DNA of 64,000 nt from Terriglobia bacterium (GTDB taxonomy: Bacteria; Acidobacteriota; Terriglobia; Bryobacterales; Bryobacteraceae). Of this stretch, positions 37,074 through 46,642 are shown piece by piece; position 1 is the stretch's first letter; each line of letters starts with the position of its first letter. Below the pieces are notes generated by a model. That model had not been told where the DNA came from and did not search any database. It worked only from the letters and a program-made list of their open reading frames with translations. The position numbers were made by a program, and so were the translations under genes. The stretch is from NCBI GenBank assembly GCA_020073305.1, contig JAIQFK010000010.1, positions 62,001 to 126,000 on the forward strand, given 5' to 3'.

Positions 37074-38072
37074 ATGACCCCCAAACACAAACACATACTG
37101 AAGACGTTTCTGAACGGTTCCCTACGCGTTGCGGAATTTGCCCTCAACAATGTCTGCATTGCTAAATGCAGCTTCTGCGACATCTGGAAGCAGAAGCCCA
37201 AGATGTATGTCGAAAAGGAGAAAGGGCTGCAGGCGATTGATAAGCTTGCTGACTTCGGCGTTGCTCATATCACTCTCACGGGCGGGGAACCGCTCATGCA
37301 CCCCAATATCATTGATTTCGTCAAGAAATGCACTTCCCGCAGCATCCATAGCGTGGTTCTCGATTCGGCCCCTTCGCTCATTACGGATGAGATACTCGAC
37401 GGCCTGGATGAAGCCAAGAGTGACATGATCTCCATTTCTTTTGATTCCGACGATCCGAAAGTCTTTGAAGAATCCAGACGGATTCCAAACATCATGGGGG
37501 GCATCGAAGACGCGGTGAGGAGGATGAAGCGGACCAAAATGAAATCCATGGCTTCCATACTCATCTGGAACAACAACCACGATCAGATGGAAAAGCTCTT
37601 CGCCAAAGCGACAGACATGGGATTTGACCTCATTTCCATCAATTACCCGACGTTCTCGAAATCAGTGTTATATCCACTGGGCGGGGAGGGGATCAGCCTG
37701 TCCAGAGCCAACGTGATCAAGTCGCTTCAAAGCATCATTGAGCTCAAGAAGCAGAAACGATACCGGATCGTCAATTCCATCGGGTCGATGGAAAACATCA
37801 TCCAGTACCTCACAGACCCGTCAACGGTCCGCTACGAGTGTCTGGGCGGAAATCGCGTCATGTTTGTGGACTGGTTTTGTGACGTGAGGCCGTGTATGCA
37901 GCTTCCGAACGTGCTGGGTAATATCCTCACCATGACAAAAGATGATTTTGCGACAGAGCCCTGTAATCGGTGCAACATGAGCTGGTACCGGGATTTCAGC
38001 ACGTTTTTCCACGGCGTGAAATCACTTCCTATTTACAAGGAAGCGGTGACGGGGTCGAGGGGATTGTATTAG
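37074..38072 (+). CDS. radical SAM protein with SPASM-like C-terminal cysteines
   Basis: A 332-residue radical SAM enzyme. The 4Fe-4S motif is C28-x3-C32-x2-C35 (VCIAKCSFC), followed by the SAM-binding ITLTGGEPL. After the barrel, a run of Cys (YECLGG, DWFCDVRPC, EPCNRCN) suggests auxiliary Fe-S clusters as in SPASM/Twitch proteins. The reaction is not readable; candidates are peptide modification, lipid or cofactor methylthiolation or rearrangement. G+C is about 50 percent in a sampled line (37141-37200), well below the surroundings, so it may be acquired. A 42-codon frame lies about 140 bases upstream. There is no strong Shine-Dalgarno before the ATG at 37074 (AAGGACG only). Confidence 0.85.
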   Translation: MTPKHKHILKTFLNGSLRVAEFALNNVCIAKCSFCDIWKQKPKMYVEKEKGLQAIDKLADFGVAHITLTGGEPLMHPNIIDFVKKCTSRSIHSVVLDSAPSLITDEILDGLDEAKSDMISISFDSDDPKVFEESRRIPNIMGGIEDAVRRMKRTKMKSMASILIWNNNHDQMEKLFAKATDMGFDLISINYPTFSKSVLYPLGGEGISLSRANVIKSLQSIIELKKQKRYRIVNSIGSMENIIQYLTDPSTVRYECLGGNRVMFVDWFCDVRPCMQLPNVLGNILTMTKDDFATEPCNRCNMSWYRDFSTFFHGVKSLPIYKEAVTGSRGLY

Positions 38073-38107
38073 CTGTTTGCTTGGTGTGCAGAAGTGCGCC
38101 ACCTACC

Positions 38108-40369
38108 CTACCCCTGCTCTCTTTCCTGCGCATCCACCACGGCAATCGCCGCTACGTTCACGATGTCGTTCACTTCCGCGCCGTGCTGCAGCACATGTAC
38201 GGGCTTGCTCATGCCCATCAGGATGGGACCGAAGGCTTCAGCGCCGCCGATGCGGGCCAGCAGTTTGTAAGCCACGTTGCCCGCTTCCAGGTTAGGAAAA
38301 ATCAGAACGTTGGCCCCGCCTTTTAGCGTGCTGAACGGGTAATCGCGCTCGATGATCTCGGGCACCACCGCGGTATCGGCCTGCATCTCGCCATCTACCA
38401 TCAGGCCAGGGGCGCGCTCGCGCACCAGCGCCACGGCGCGCGCTACCTTCTCCGCCAGGGGGTGGCGCGTGCTGCCGAAATTGGAGAACGAGAGCAGCGC
38501 CACGCGCGGCTCCTGTCCGAAACGCCGCGCCATTTCCGCGGCGCAGATGGCAATCTCGGCCAGGTCTTCGGAGGTCGGCTCGATGTTGACGGTGGCGTCG
38601 GCCAGGAAATAGATATCGCCTCGCGGCGTAATCAGGACGTAAATGCCGGAGACTTTCCGCAGCCCGGGGCGGACCGAAATCACTTGCAGCGCCGGCCGGA
38701 TGGTGTCGGGATAGTGCTTCGTTAAGCCGCCGATCAGCGCGTCCGCTTCGCCGCGGCGCACCATGAGCGCGCCAAAAACCGTGCGGTCGAGCAGCATGTC
38801 TTCAGCCTCGCGCTGGGTTGTCCCTTTGCGCTGGCGGAGGCGGTACAGCTCTTCGGTGTAGCTGGCGCGATCGGGTGATTTCGCCGGATCCACGATGCAG
38901 CTCGCACAGACATGCAGATGCAAACCGGCCATGCGCTCGCGAATCAGGGCCTCGTTGCCGAGCAGGATCGGAGAAGCGATCTTCTCATCCACCAGGATCT
39001 GGGCGGCGCGGAGAATCTTCTCTTCCTCCCCCTCCGGGAATACGATGCGCTTGGGCGCGCGCTGCGCTTTGTGGATCATCACGCGCATGACTTCCCGAGC
39101 CTTCCCCAGCCGCCGCTCGAGCTGCTCGCGGTAATCCCCAATATCCAGGACGTGCTGGGCAACTCCCGTTTTGATGGCGGCTTCCGCAATGGCCGAAGCT
39201 TCCCACACCAGCACGCGAGTGTCGAACGGCTTGGGAATCAAATAGTCGCGGCCGAACTCCAGCCGCTCGAGCCCATAGGCGCGGCGCACCGAATCGGGCA
39301 CGTCTTCCTTAGCGAGCGCGGCCAGCGCCCGCGTCGCCGCGAGCTTCATCTCTTCGTTGATGGTGGTGGCGCGCACGTCGAGCGCACCGCGAAAGATGAA
39401 GGGGAATCCCAGAACGTTGTTCACCTGGTTGGGATAGTCCGACCGGCCCGTGGCGACAATGGCGTCCGGACGGGCGGCCCGCGCGTCCTCGTAGCTGATT
39501 TCAGGGTCGGGGTTGGCCAGCGCGAAGATGACGGGATTCTTGGCCATCTTCCGCAGCATTTCAGGCGCGACACAGCCGCCCGACGACAGGCCGAAGAACA
39601 CATCCGCATCTTCGAGCGCGTCGGCCAGCGTGCGCGCTTGCGTCTCCACCGCGAAGAATTGCTTGTAGGGGTTCATGCCTTCTTCGCGCCCGCTGTGGAT
39701 GACGCCCTTGGTGTCGCACATGAGGATATTTTCGCGGCGCACGCCGAGGTGCATATAGTGCTTGGCGCAGGCGATGGCGCTGGCTCCCGCGCCATTGAAC
39801 ACGATGCGAACCTGTTCGATGCGCTTGCCCGCCAGTTCGAGCGCGTTCACCAGAGCGGCGCCCGAGATGATGGCCGTGCCGTGCTGATCGTCGTGGAAGA
39901 CCGGGATCTTCATGGTGCGCCGCAGCTCTTCTTCGATGACAAAACACTCCGGCGCTTTGATGTCTTCCAGGTTGATGCCGCCGAACGTGGGCTCGAGCAA
40001 CTGGCAAGTGCGGATGATCTCGTTCGGATTCTCGGTGGCGAGTTCGATATCGAACACGTCAATATCGGCGAACCGTTTGAAGAGCACTCCTTTGCCCTCC
40101 ATCACAGGCTTGCCGGCAAGCGGTCCGATGTTTCCGAGGCCGAGGACGGCGGTGCCATTGGTCACCACCGCCACCAGATTTCCTTTCGAGGTGTATTTAT
40201 AGCCCAGGCTCGGATCGCGTTGAATGGCAAGGCAGGGAACCGCGACACCCGGTGTGTATGCCAGGCTCAAATCGCGTTGCGTGAGGCAAGGCTTGGTGGG
40301 GCGGATGGATATCTTCCCCGCGGGCGCCGCGGCGTGGTACTCGAGCGCGTCTTCGTCGCGCAGTTTCAT
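38108..40369 (-). CDS. maeB: NADP-dependent malic enzyme with phosphotransacetylase-like domain
   Basis: A 753-residue MaeB-type enzyme that converts malate to pyruvate, CO2 and NADPH. The malic domain (1-170) has [12 protein letters not shown]; the NAD(P)-binding domain follows (180-420, [26 protein letters not shown]). The C-terminal third (430-753) is the PTA/PTB-like domain ([36 protein letters not shown]), which in E. coli regulates activity through acetyl-CoA rather than catalysing transfer. Full length for the family. The gene is monocistronic by spacing, although the cytochrome gene lies 43 bases upstream on the same strand. Confidence 0.95.
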   Translation of the reverse strand: MKLRDEDALEYHAAAPAGKISIRPTKPCLTQRDLSLAYTPGVAVPCLAIQRDPSLGYKYTSKGNLVAVVTNGTAVLGLGNIGPLAGKPVMEGKGVLFKRFADIDVFDIELATENPNEIIRTCQLLEPTFGGINLEDIKAPECFVIEEELRRTMKIPVFHDDQHGTAIISGAALVNALELAGKRIEQVRIVFNGAGASAIACAKHYMHLGVRRENILMCDTKGVIHSGREEGMNPYKQFFAVETQARTLADALEDADVFFGLSSGGCVAPEMLRKMAKNPVIFALANPDPEISYEDARAARPDAIVATGRSDYPNQVNNVLGFPFIFRGALDVRATTINEEMKLAATRALAALAKEDVPDSVRRAYGLERLEFGRDYLIPKPFDTRVLVWEASAIAEAAIKTGVAQHVLDIGDYREQLERRLGKAREVMRVMIHKAQRAPKRIVFPEGEEEKILRAAQILVDEKIASPILLGNEALIRERMAGLHLHVCASCIVDPAKSPDRASYTEELYRLRQRKGTTQREAEDMLLDRTVFGALMVRRGEADALIGGLTKHYPDTIRPALQVISVRPGLRKVSGIYVLITPRGDIYFLADATVNIEPTSEDLAEIAICAAEMARRFGQEPRVALLSFSNFGSTRHPLAEKVARAVALVRERAPGLMVDGEMQADTAVVPEIIERDYPFSTLKGGANVLIFPNLEAGNVAYKLLARIGGAEAFGPILMGMSKPVHVLQHGAEVNDIVNVAAIAVVDAQEREQG

Positions 40370-40412
40370 GGAATCTCCTCGCGTGCGTCGCGGCGCGAGG
40401 CGGGCGCTGCGA

Positions 40413-40928
40413 CTATTCGGTATCGGCCGGGCTCACAGCCTTGGTGTCGCCGTACGATGCCCATTTAATATACGCGATGATGTCGGCGAGTTGTTGGGCG
40501 GTGTATCCGGCGGACTCCGGGGGATGCTTCCAGGTGGCGTTGTCGCCGGCGGAAGCAATGTCGGATTTCTGCAGCTTCACCAGCACAGGCGGAGTTGCGC
40601 TCACATCGTAAAACTGAACCGTGGTGTCATCTTTCGCGCCCGGCATCCCGGGAAACTCTTTGCCGTCCTTCAGCTTGACCCACTGCACATATTGTGTGCG
40701 CGTGGCGCGAATCGCCATCACGATGGCGCGCGCATTGAGCCGGGCGAGCCGGGAAAGGTCGGGCCCGACGGCGGTTCCCTGCTTCGCCAGCGCGTGGCAC
40801 CCGCCGCAATGCGCGGGCGCGCTCTCATCGAGGAACGCCGCTTGTCCCCTGGCGGCCTGCGCCGGGGGCTTGGCGTCGGCTGCCAGCAGCGAATAGGCGG
40901 TGCAAAGCACAAACACAATCATTCTCAT
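40413..40928 (-). CDS. periplasmic c-type cytochrome
   Basis: A 171-residue protein with a signal peptide ([19 protein letters not shown]) and one heme-c site, C41-G-G-C44-H45, in [21 protein letters not shown]. The spacing and the following PDL are typical of mono-heme cytochrome c domains fused to or paired with acidobacterial and planctomycetal membrane-bound dehydrogenases; a distal Met is expected in the second half (EFPGMPG). The ATG at 40928 has AGGAGG seven bases upstream. It is probably an electron carrier for a periplasmic dehydrogenase. It shares direction with the malic enzyme gene downstream, but the functional link is weak. Confidence 0.88.
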   Translation of the reverse strand: MRMIVFVLCTAYSLLAADAKPPAQAARGQAAFLDESAPAHCGGCHALAKQGTAVGPDLSRLARLNARAIVMAIRATRTQYVQWVKLKDGKEFPGMPGAKDDTTVQFYDVSATPPVLVKLQKSDIASAGDNATWKHPPESAGYTAQQLADIIAYIKWASYGDTKAVSPADTE

Positions 40929-41094
40929 AGGATGCCTCCTTGCGGCACAGTCAGCCTTGTTCCGTTCACTTCTGTCCTTGCATCAAGCTTACCAGGAGTA
41001 TTCGCCCTAGAATGTGCAGGTTCGGAGACCCGGATGTGTAGAGTTGGGGGATATCACCCAGGACAGCACCACTGGCAGGTTTATCCTGCGCCGG

Positions 41095-41811
41095 TCAGCG
41101 TGGGGAGGCGTCCTCCCGGAGTATGCAGGTGGTTTGGGCCAGGACCGCGTTCGTCCAGGATTTCTGTGCGACACGCCCGACAAACGTCTTTCTTGTTTCG
41201 CCTGTCACGCGTGTGCCGTTTTGGCCGCCCTGCTGGGTTTCCTTGAAGTGCAGAATCACTTTCTCGCCGCCTGCGCCGACGAGCGCGCCGATATGCCGCC
41301 TCTTGCTGGCTTCGATCTCGTTATTGGCATTTCTCCTGATGTGGAAGTCGAGGGTCTTCAGGGCCGCAGCCGCCGCCTTCTTGACTTTGGCCAGAGGCAT
41401 CGGGAAAAAGCGCTCCTGCGTACCTTTCTCCTTACCGGATTTGTATTGCGCATCCTCGCATCCGGCCGACGGAGCCGGTTCCGAACCGGGCCGAGCTGAG
41501 TCGTTCTTCGGTGGATTGCGCACTTCCTCCGGAGGTGCGGGCGGCGGCGCTGGATTTTGCGGTTGAGCTGCCGGCGCGGCCACAGGCGCTGGTGCGGCCG
41601 CCACGGATGGAGCAGACGGCGGCGGTCCGAGGAGCGCACGCTTCTTGGCTTCGTATTCTTCTTTGCTCAGGATTCCAGACTGGTAGGCGCTGTCGAGCGC
41701 CGCGAGCTGTTCGGCTTTGTTTGCCCGGTGACAGGCCGAGATGCCAATCGAGAGGCACAGCACGATTGGCACAAGCCATGTCTTACCCGGCCTTTGTGAA
41801 AACGCTCTCAA
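41095..41811 (-). CDS. SHOCT-domain lipoprotein
   Basis: A 238-residue predicted lipoprotein. The signal ends in the lipobox ISAC with Cys27. One SHOCT repeat follows (residues 34-61: LDSAYQSGILSKEEYEAKK), then a long Pro/Ala linker, and a C-terminal alpha/beta domain (about 125-238) with FHIRRNANNEIEASKRRH and KVILHFKET, of a kind seen in lipoproteins of unknown function. The start is a TTG at 41811 with AAGGTG upstream; a later GTG at 41772 would shorten the signal. It follows the larger SHOCT lipoprotein gene by 11 bases and is almost certainly cotranscribed. Outer-membrane or periplasmic scaffolding is a guess. Confidence 0.82.
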   Translation of the reverse strand: MRAFSQRPGKTWLVPIVLCLSIGISACHRANKAEQLAALDSAYQSGILSKEEYEAKKRALLGPPPSAPSVAAAPAPVAAPAAQPQNPAPPPAPPEEVRNPPKNDSARPGSEPAPSAGCEDAQYKSGKEKGTQERFFPMPLAKVKKAAAAALKTLDFHIRRNANNEIEASKRRHIGALVGAGGEKVILHFKETQQGGQNGTRVTGETRKTFVGRVAQKSWTNAVLAQTTCILREDASPR

Positions 41812-41822
41812 CCCAGTTCACC

Positions 41823-43394
41823 TTATGGCTTGACGTGCACGAGGGGCGTCCAGTCTTCCTTGAACGTGACATTCGGATCGAAGCCCTCCTGATCGCTCAG
41901 GAGATACTCGCCCCGGTTGTTGACCCAGGCGTGCCCGTACTGGTTGCTCAGCTCGACCGTTTCGCCTGTGCTGGGATTCCGGTATGTCTCGATTCCACGA
42001 GTGTTTTCGCTAAACTGCGCGAAGATGTGATCTTCGCTCCGCTGCTGGTTCTCGTAACCCTGTTTCTGGATGTTGCGGATGTCCTCGGCGTTTTTGGAAA
42101 CGATGGCCGAGCGGTCGCGAACGCCCTTGAGCTCGATCTGCTGGATGGTTTGCGCGTTTGCGGTAATGCGCCGCTGCCACTCCGGATTGATGCGGATGGT
42201 GGAGAGGAGTAATTCGAAGAACTTTTCGGAGGAGTCCAGCCGCCCTTGCGGGGCGCGCTCGGCAATCATGACCGCATTGCAGTTGTACGTGAACGCCTGG
42301 GTCATGGCCGCTCTGGCTACGTTATAAGATGGCGCCAGAGTCCCGGTGACCATGGTCCTGACGATGAGCCACTCCTCCACGGGCTGGCCTTTCAGGCTGT
42401 ACTTCAGGCGCGCCCGGACGATATCGGGGCGAACGCTCTGCCGCAATCCATACTGGGCGGCCATTTGTTCGGTTTTACGCGCCTGCTGTAGTGCATCCTG
42501 CATGAGCTTGCGCATGGGTTCGATGGCGGTAATCTGCGCATTGGGCCGAATTCTGGCGATGTTTCGCCGGATGTAGTCCGCTGCCCCCATGGGCGGCATG
42601 ACGTCGCAGGCATGGGCTCCCATTTGAGCCTTCTGCGCGAAGTTGGTCTTGAGGAACGTGGGATCATCGGCCCAGGCCCAGTTGTACTCGGGAAACACCT
42701 CGAAGCCGCGGCCATCGGGACCGGTGGCGCGGAAGTAGCTCTGGATGGTGTTGCAGTTGTCCTTGATGTACCACTGCGTGGCTCCCTGAGACTCCCAGTC
42801 GGTTGGGATCAGCAGGCTGGATGAGGGCATGGGCCGCTCAAATCCGCTTTGATCCATGATCTTGACCAATTTCATGCGGTAGGCATTCGATTGACCGGCG
42901 GGGGAAGGCGGAATGGTTGCGGCTGCTGCCTTCCCGCTGTCCTCGGTGGCCGCAGGCTGATTCGCAACCGCGGTTCGCACAGGCGTCGGCGAGCTATTTA
43001 CTCTTGCGACCTGGGAGGGCGGCGTCGTGGTTTCCGGCGCGAGCAATGCGGCCTTCTTGGTTAGGTACTCGCTCTTGGACAGGACGCCGCCCCTCATAGC
43101 TCTTTCCAGTGCCTCAAGGGTGGCGATTTGAGCACTCAGCCGCGTCTTTCGCGCGTCGTATTCATCTTTGGTGAGAACGCCGGCCTCGAGAGCTTTGTTC
43201 AAGGCCGCCTGGGCCGCCGCCGCGCTTTCGAACGCCGCCTTTTTCACCTCGTACTCGTCCTTGGTTAAGACGCCAGCCTGGTAAGCCTTGTCCAGAGCTG
43301 AGAGTTCCCTGGACTTTTCACCTCTGGAGCAGCCGGCTCCGCAAATGGAGAGCAGCACGACGACCGCGATGACCGGAGCCCCCAGCTTCTTCAT
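41823..43394 (-). CDS. lipoprotein with three SHOCT repeats and a large unknown domain
   Basis: A 523-residue predicted lipoprotein with signal MKKLGAPVIAVVVLLSICGA and lipobox Cys22. Three SHOCT units follow in tandem (residues 31-56, 62-87, 92-118: LDKAYQAGVLTKDEYEVKK, LNKALEAGVLTKDEYDARK, LERAMRGGVLSKSEY), where one copy is usual. After a Pro/Ala linker comes a domain of about 330 residues with no name I recognise (DNCNTIQSYFRATGPDGRG, then QAFTYNCNAVMIAERAPQG), ending in a beta-rich tail (NPSTGETVELSNQYGHAWVN). It is the first gene of a two-lipoprotein operon. SHOCT units mediate oligomerisation or partner binding in other proteins; the envelope role here is an inference. Confidence 0.82.
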   Translation of the reverse strand: MKKLGAPVIAVVVLLSICGAGCSRGEKSRELSALDKAYQAGVLTKDEYEVKKAAFESAAAAQAALNKALEAGVLTKDEYDARKTRLSAQIATLEALERAMRGGVLSKSEYLTKKAALLAPETTTPPSQVARVNSSPTPVRTAVANQPAATEDSGKAAAATIPPSPAGQSNAYRMKLVKIMDQSGFERPMPSSSLLIPTDWESQGATQWYIKDNCNTIQSYFRATGPDGRGFEVFPEYNWAWADDPTFLKTNFAQKAQMGAHACDVMPPMGAADYIRRNIARIRPNAQITAIEPMRKLMQDALQQARKTEQMAAQYGLRQSVRPDIVRARLKYSLKGQPVEEWLIVRTMVTGTLAPSYNVARAAMTQAFTYNCNAVMIAERAPQGRLDSSEKFFELLLSTIRINPEWQRRITANAQTIQQIELKGVRDRSAIVSKNAEDIRNIQKQGYENQQRSEDHIFAQFSENTRGIETYRNPSTGETVELSNQYGHAWVNNRGEYLLSDQEGFDPNVTFKEDWTPLVHVKP

Positions 43395-43550
43395 GCTTCA
43401 CCATTCTGAACAGCCATTCCAGTAATGATACGCGCAATCCCCGGGGTACCGCGGGATGAGGGGGCGTCTTCGACCAGTTAGAATAGCCATTTGATTCCGC
43501 GGCGAGCGTTCGTGCTGGGAACGACAAGCTTATTGCTGAAGGGGGAGTCC

Positions 43551-43862
43551 ATGGACCGTTTTGGCATGTACGCCAAAGTAGTCGCCAAGCCGGGGCAGCG
43601 CGACGCGCTGGTCGAGCATCTGTTGGAGGCGGCCCGCCTGTTGACGCCGCTCCCCGGTTGTGGGCTTTATATCGTCAACGTCGCGCCAGATGAACCGGAC
43701 GCAATCTGGGTTACGGAAGTCTGGCGCAGCGAAGCGGATCACGACGACTCGCTGAAGTTAGAAAGCGTAAAGGCGCTGATCCCCAAAGTGAAGCCTTTGG
43801 TTGAGAGCACTTCCCAGATTCGCCTGGTGCCCATGGGTGGCAAGGGCATGCCGGCGGTTTGA
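43551..43862 (+). CDS. antibiotic biosynthesis monooxygenase (ABM) family protein
   Basis: A 103-residue protein with the ferredoxin-like ABM fold: an opening strand GMYAKVVAKPGQRDALVEHL, then LPGCGLYIVNVAPDEPDAIWVTEVW, and a C-terminal helix/strand pair. Members include quinol monooxygenases (YgiN type), heme-degrading proteins and small stress proteins. I chose the ATG at 43551, which has GGGGGAG just upstream, although a TTG in frame at 43491 could add 20 residues. It precedes a cupin gene by 11 bases; the pair suggests detoxification or oxidation of a small aromatic, unproven. Confidence 0.85.
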   Translation: MDRFGMYAKVVAKPGQRDALVEHLLEAARLLTPLPGCGLYIVNVAPDEPDAIWVTEVWRSEADHDDSLKLESVKALIPKVKPLVESTSQIRLVPMGGKGMPAV

Positions 43863-43873
43863 GGGAGCCGGAC

Positions 43874-44242
43874 ATGCCGAAAACGACAGCTACATACTGG
43901 AACGCGCTGGGTGCGGAGAGCAGCCAGCGATGGAAGCCGGTTAAGGGCCTGGAAAACATCGCCGAGGAACAGACACTGAGCATCGACGAAAAGACGGGTG
44001 AATACACTCGATTAACGAGATTCCATGCGGGTGCGGACACAACACCGTTTGGCGGAAAGAGCCATGAATATCCGGAAGAAGTTTTCATCGTGAGCGGCCG
44101 CCTTTACGACCAAGCGTTCGGCATGTGGCTGGAAACCGGGCACTATGCGAGCAGGCCGCCCGGAGAAATTCACGGTCCCTTCAAAACCGACATCGGCTGC
44201 CTCGTTCTGGAGCTATCCTTCCCGAACAAGCGAGGCGAATAA
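43874..44242 (+). CDS. cupin-domain protein (ChrR-like)
   Basis: A 122-residue single-domain cupin. The first cupin motif is GKSHEYPEEVFIVSGRLYD, with the metal-binding His and Glu, and the second has GHYASRPPGEIHGPF. The fold suits a metal-dependent dioxygenase, isomerase or sensor. It resembles the anti-sigma-factor ChrR cupin half, but no sigma factor gene is beside it. The ATG at 43874 is preceded by GAGGGAG. It lies 11 bases after the ABM gene and is cotranscribed with it. No substrate is readable. Confidence 0.85.
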   Translation: MPKTTATYWNALGAESSQRWKPVKGLENIAEEQTLSIDEKTGEYTRLTRFHAGADTTPFGGKSHEYPEEVFIVSGRLYDQAFGMWLETGHYASRPPGEIHGPFKTDIGCLVLELSFPNKRGE

Positions 44243-44303
44243 TTCCGCTCGGTCAGCTTCGCGGACGAACGGAATCCGCAAGGCCAAATCCGAGTCAACA
44301 CAA

Positions 44304-44309
44304 TATAAT
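44304..44309 (+). promoter_or_regulatory. TATAAT box five bases before glmS
   Basis: A perfect TATAAT ends five bases before the glmS ATG (44315) and nothing like a Shine-Dalgarno lies between, so the transcript should start at the start codon. No glmS ribozyme or small-RNA target is recognised in the 72-base gap before glmS. Confidence 0.45.
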
Positions 44310-44314
44310 GAGAC

Positions 44315-46168
44315 ATGTGCGGAATTGTCGGCTACGTGGGGACCCGGAAAGCTGTTCCGATCATCCTCGAAGGCCTGAAACGCCTTGAGTACCGCGGGTA
44401 CGACTCAGCCGGCATTGCGGTCTATTGCGATGACGACACGCTGGGCGTTCGTCGCGCCTCCGGGAAGTTGCGCAACCTGGAAGAAGCCATCCGCCAGAAC
44501 CCCGTGGATGGCCGCTACGGCATCGGGCACACGCGCTGGGCGACGCATGGCCGCCCCACGGAAGAAAATGCCCACCCGCATCGCGATTGCAAGGGCGATA
44601 TCGTTGTCGTGCATAACGGCATCGTTGAGAATTACCTGACGCTCAAGCATGAGCTCGAAACCGAAGGGCATACATTCACCACCGAAACCGACACCGAAGT
44701 CATCGCCCATCTGGTGGAGAAGTACTTCAAGGGGAACTTGGAAGAAGCCGTACGGACCGCGGTGAAGCAACTGACCGGCGTGTTCGCTCTGGCCGTGCTG
44801 GCACGCACCGATCCGAACAAGATTGTCGCCGCCCGCAACGGGCCGCCGGTGGTCATCGGGCTGGGCGACGGCGAATATTTCGTCGCGTCCGACGTGCCCG
44901 CCATCCTGCACCACACGCGCGACATGTTTTTCCTGGCGGATGGCGATATGGCCGTGCTCACGCCCGAGGGGGTGCGGCTGAGTGACTTCGACGGCCGCCC
45001 GGTGAACCGCCAGGTCTCGCACATTTTGTGGGACCCGATCATGGCGGAAAAGGGCGGCTACAAGCATTTCATGCTCAAGGAAATTTACGAGCAGCCACGC
45101 GCGGTGCGCGACACTACCCTGGGCCGCGTGGGGCAGGAATCCGGCCGCATCTTTCTGGACGAGATGGATATCTCGCCCAAGCAGTTTCGCGAATTCCGGC
45201 AAGTCCGGATCGTGGCTTGCGGCACGAGCTGGCATTCGGCGGTGGCCGGGAAATTCATGATCGAAAAGCTGGCGCGCATTCCGGTGGAAGTCGACTACGG
45301 CAGTGAATTCCGCTACCGCGACCCGATTCTGGGAAGCGACACGCTGACGATCGTGATTTCCCAATCCGGCGAGACCGCGGACACTCTGGCGGCGCAGCGC
45401 GAGGCCAAGCACAAGGGTTCGAAGACACTGGCGATTTGTAACGTGGTGGGCTCCATGATTACGCGCGAAGCCGCCGGCACCATCTACACGCATGCCGGTC
45501 CCGAGATCGGCGTGGCCTCCACCAAAGCCTTCACGTGCCAGCTTACCGCGCTGTTCATTCTCGCCATGTATCTGGGGCAGACGCGCGGCGCGCTGGATGA
45601 AGCCACCTCGCGGTGCCAGGTGCAGGAACTGCTGCGCATTCCGCACAAGCTCGAAACCGTGCTGTCGCACGATCCGGCCTATGAAGAGCTGGGCCGCAAG
45701 TTGTTCCGCGCAACCGAATTCCTGTTTCTGGGCCGGGGCGTGCATTTCCCCATGGCGCTTGAAGGCGCCCTCAAGCTGAAGGAGATTTCCTACATTCACG
45801 CCGAAGGCTATCCGGCGGGCGAGATGAAGCACGGTCCCAACGCGCTCATCGACGAGGAACTGCCGGTCGTCGTGCTGGCCACGCACGATCCCTCGCAGCC
45901 CGAGAGCCGTGTGCTCTACGAAAAGACGGTGTCCAACATTCAGGAAGTGAGAGCGCGTGAAGGTGTGGTCATCGCTCTGGTCACAGAAGGCGATCATGAG
46001 GCGAGCAAGCTCGCCGACCACGTGATCACCATTCCTGCATCGACGGAACTGCTGCTTCCGATCCTGGAAATCGTGCCGCTGCAGTTGCTCGCTTATCACA
46101 TCGCGGTGCGCCGCGGCTGCGATGTCGATCAGCCACGCAATCTGGCCAAGAGCGTCACCGTGGAATGA
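44315..46168 (+). CDS. glmS: glutamine-fructose-6-phosphate aminotransferase GlmS
   Basis: A 617-residue enzyme that makes glucosamine 6-phosphate, the first step to UDP-GlcNAc for peptidoglycan and lipid A. The glutaminase domain begins at Cys2 (MCGIVGYVG, the nucleophile after Met removal), with [12 protein letters not shown]. The C-terminal isomerase half has two SIS domains (about 290-420 and 460-600) with [21 protein letters not shown] and the terminal [13 protein letters not shown]. Full length for the family. The start is fixed by the Cys2 rule. The stop overlaps the yjbQ start as ATGA. It sits apart from the dcw cluster but feeds it. Confidence 0.97.
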   Translation: MCGIVGYVGTRKAVPIILEGLKRLEYRGYDSAGIAVYCDDDTLGVRRASGKLRNLEEAIRQNPVDGRYGIGHTRWATHGRPTEENAHPHRDCKGDIVVVHNGIVENYLTLKHELETEGHTFTTETDTEVIAHLVEKYFKGNLEEAVRTAVKQLTGVFALAVLARTDPNKIVAARNGPPVVIGLGDGEYFVASDVPAILHHTRDMFFLADGDMAVLTPEGVRLSDFDGRPVNRQVSHILWDPIMAEKGGYKHFMLKEIYEQPRAVRDTTLGRVGQESGRIFLDEMDISPKQFREFRQVRIVACGTSWHSAVAGKFMIEKLARIPVEVDYGSEFRYRDPILGSDTLTIVISQSGETADTLAAQREAKHKGSKTLAICNVVGSMITREAAGTIYTHAGPEIGVASTKAFTCQLTALFILAMYLGQTRGALDEATSRCQVQELLRIPHKLETVLSHDPAYEELGRKLFRATEFLFLGRGVHFPMALEGALKLKEISYIHAEGYPAGEMKHGPNALIDEELPVVVLATHDPSQPESRVLYEKTVSNIQEVRAREGVVIALVTEGDHEASKLADHVITIPASTELLLPILEIVPLQLLAYHIAVRRGCDVDQPRNLAKSVTVE

Positions 46169-46584
46169 AACAATTCACGCAACGCCTGCAGGTCGCCACG
46201 CGGGGCAAGGGACTGTACGGCATCACCCGGGAAATCGAACAGTGGGCCGAAGGCCAGGGCGTGCGCACGGGCCTTCTTACGGTGTTCATTCAGCACACCT
46301 CGGCTTCGCTGACTATCCAGGAGAACGCCGATCCCGACGTGGTGCGCGACCTCGACGAGTTTTTCGAGCGCATCGTGCCCGAAGACGCGGAATGGTATCG
46401 CCATACCGTTGAGGGCCCGGATGACATGCCGGCGCACATCCGCGCCGCGCTCACGCAAACGCAGTTGACCATCCCGCTGGTCGATGCCAGGCTGGCGCTG
46501 GGCACCTGGCAGGGGATCTACGTGTTCGAGCACCGCTCGAGCCCGCACCGGCGGAGCATCGTGCTGCACTTGGCCGGCGAATGA
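46165..46584 (+). CDS. YjbQ-family secondary thiamine-phosphate synthase enzyme
   Basis: A 139-residue protein of the UPF0047/YjbQ family. It has the signature [22 protein letters not shown] with the metal-site His, and the C-terminal [16 protein letters not shown] and [13 protein letters not shown]. coli YjbQ shows a weak thiamine-phosphate synthase activity that bypasses ThiE; its main function is unknown. It overlaps glmS by four bases (ATGA). The window thus holds both ThiE and YjbQ, 17 kb apart. The start is fixed by the overlap. Confidence 0.92.
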   Translation: MKQFTQRLQVATRGKGLYGITREIEQWAEGQGVRTGLLTVFIQHTSASLTIQENADPDVVRDLDEFFERIVPEDAEWYRHTVEGPDDMPAHIRAALTQTQLTIPLVDARLALGTWQGIYVFEHRSSPHRRSIVLHLAGE

Positions 46585-46642
46585 CGCTCCCCGATTGCGA
46601 CGGAGGAGGGTTTGCGATAGCCTGAGCCTGAAGGAGTGGCAC

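Noticed and set aside
38912-40468. 518-codon plus-strand frame over the malic enzyme
   Set aside because: Shadow frame; the opposite strand carries a full-length MaeB.
44243-44314. Possible glmS ribozyme or riboswitch before glmS
   Set aside because: The gap is only 72 bases, with no recognisable core, and the TATAAT box is five bases before the ATG.
44405-46099. 564-codon minus-strand frame over glmS
   Set aside because: Shadow of glmS, whose family motifs are complete.
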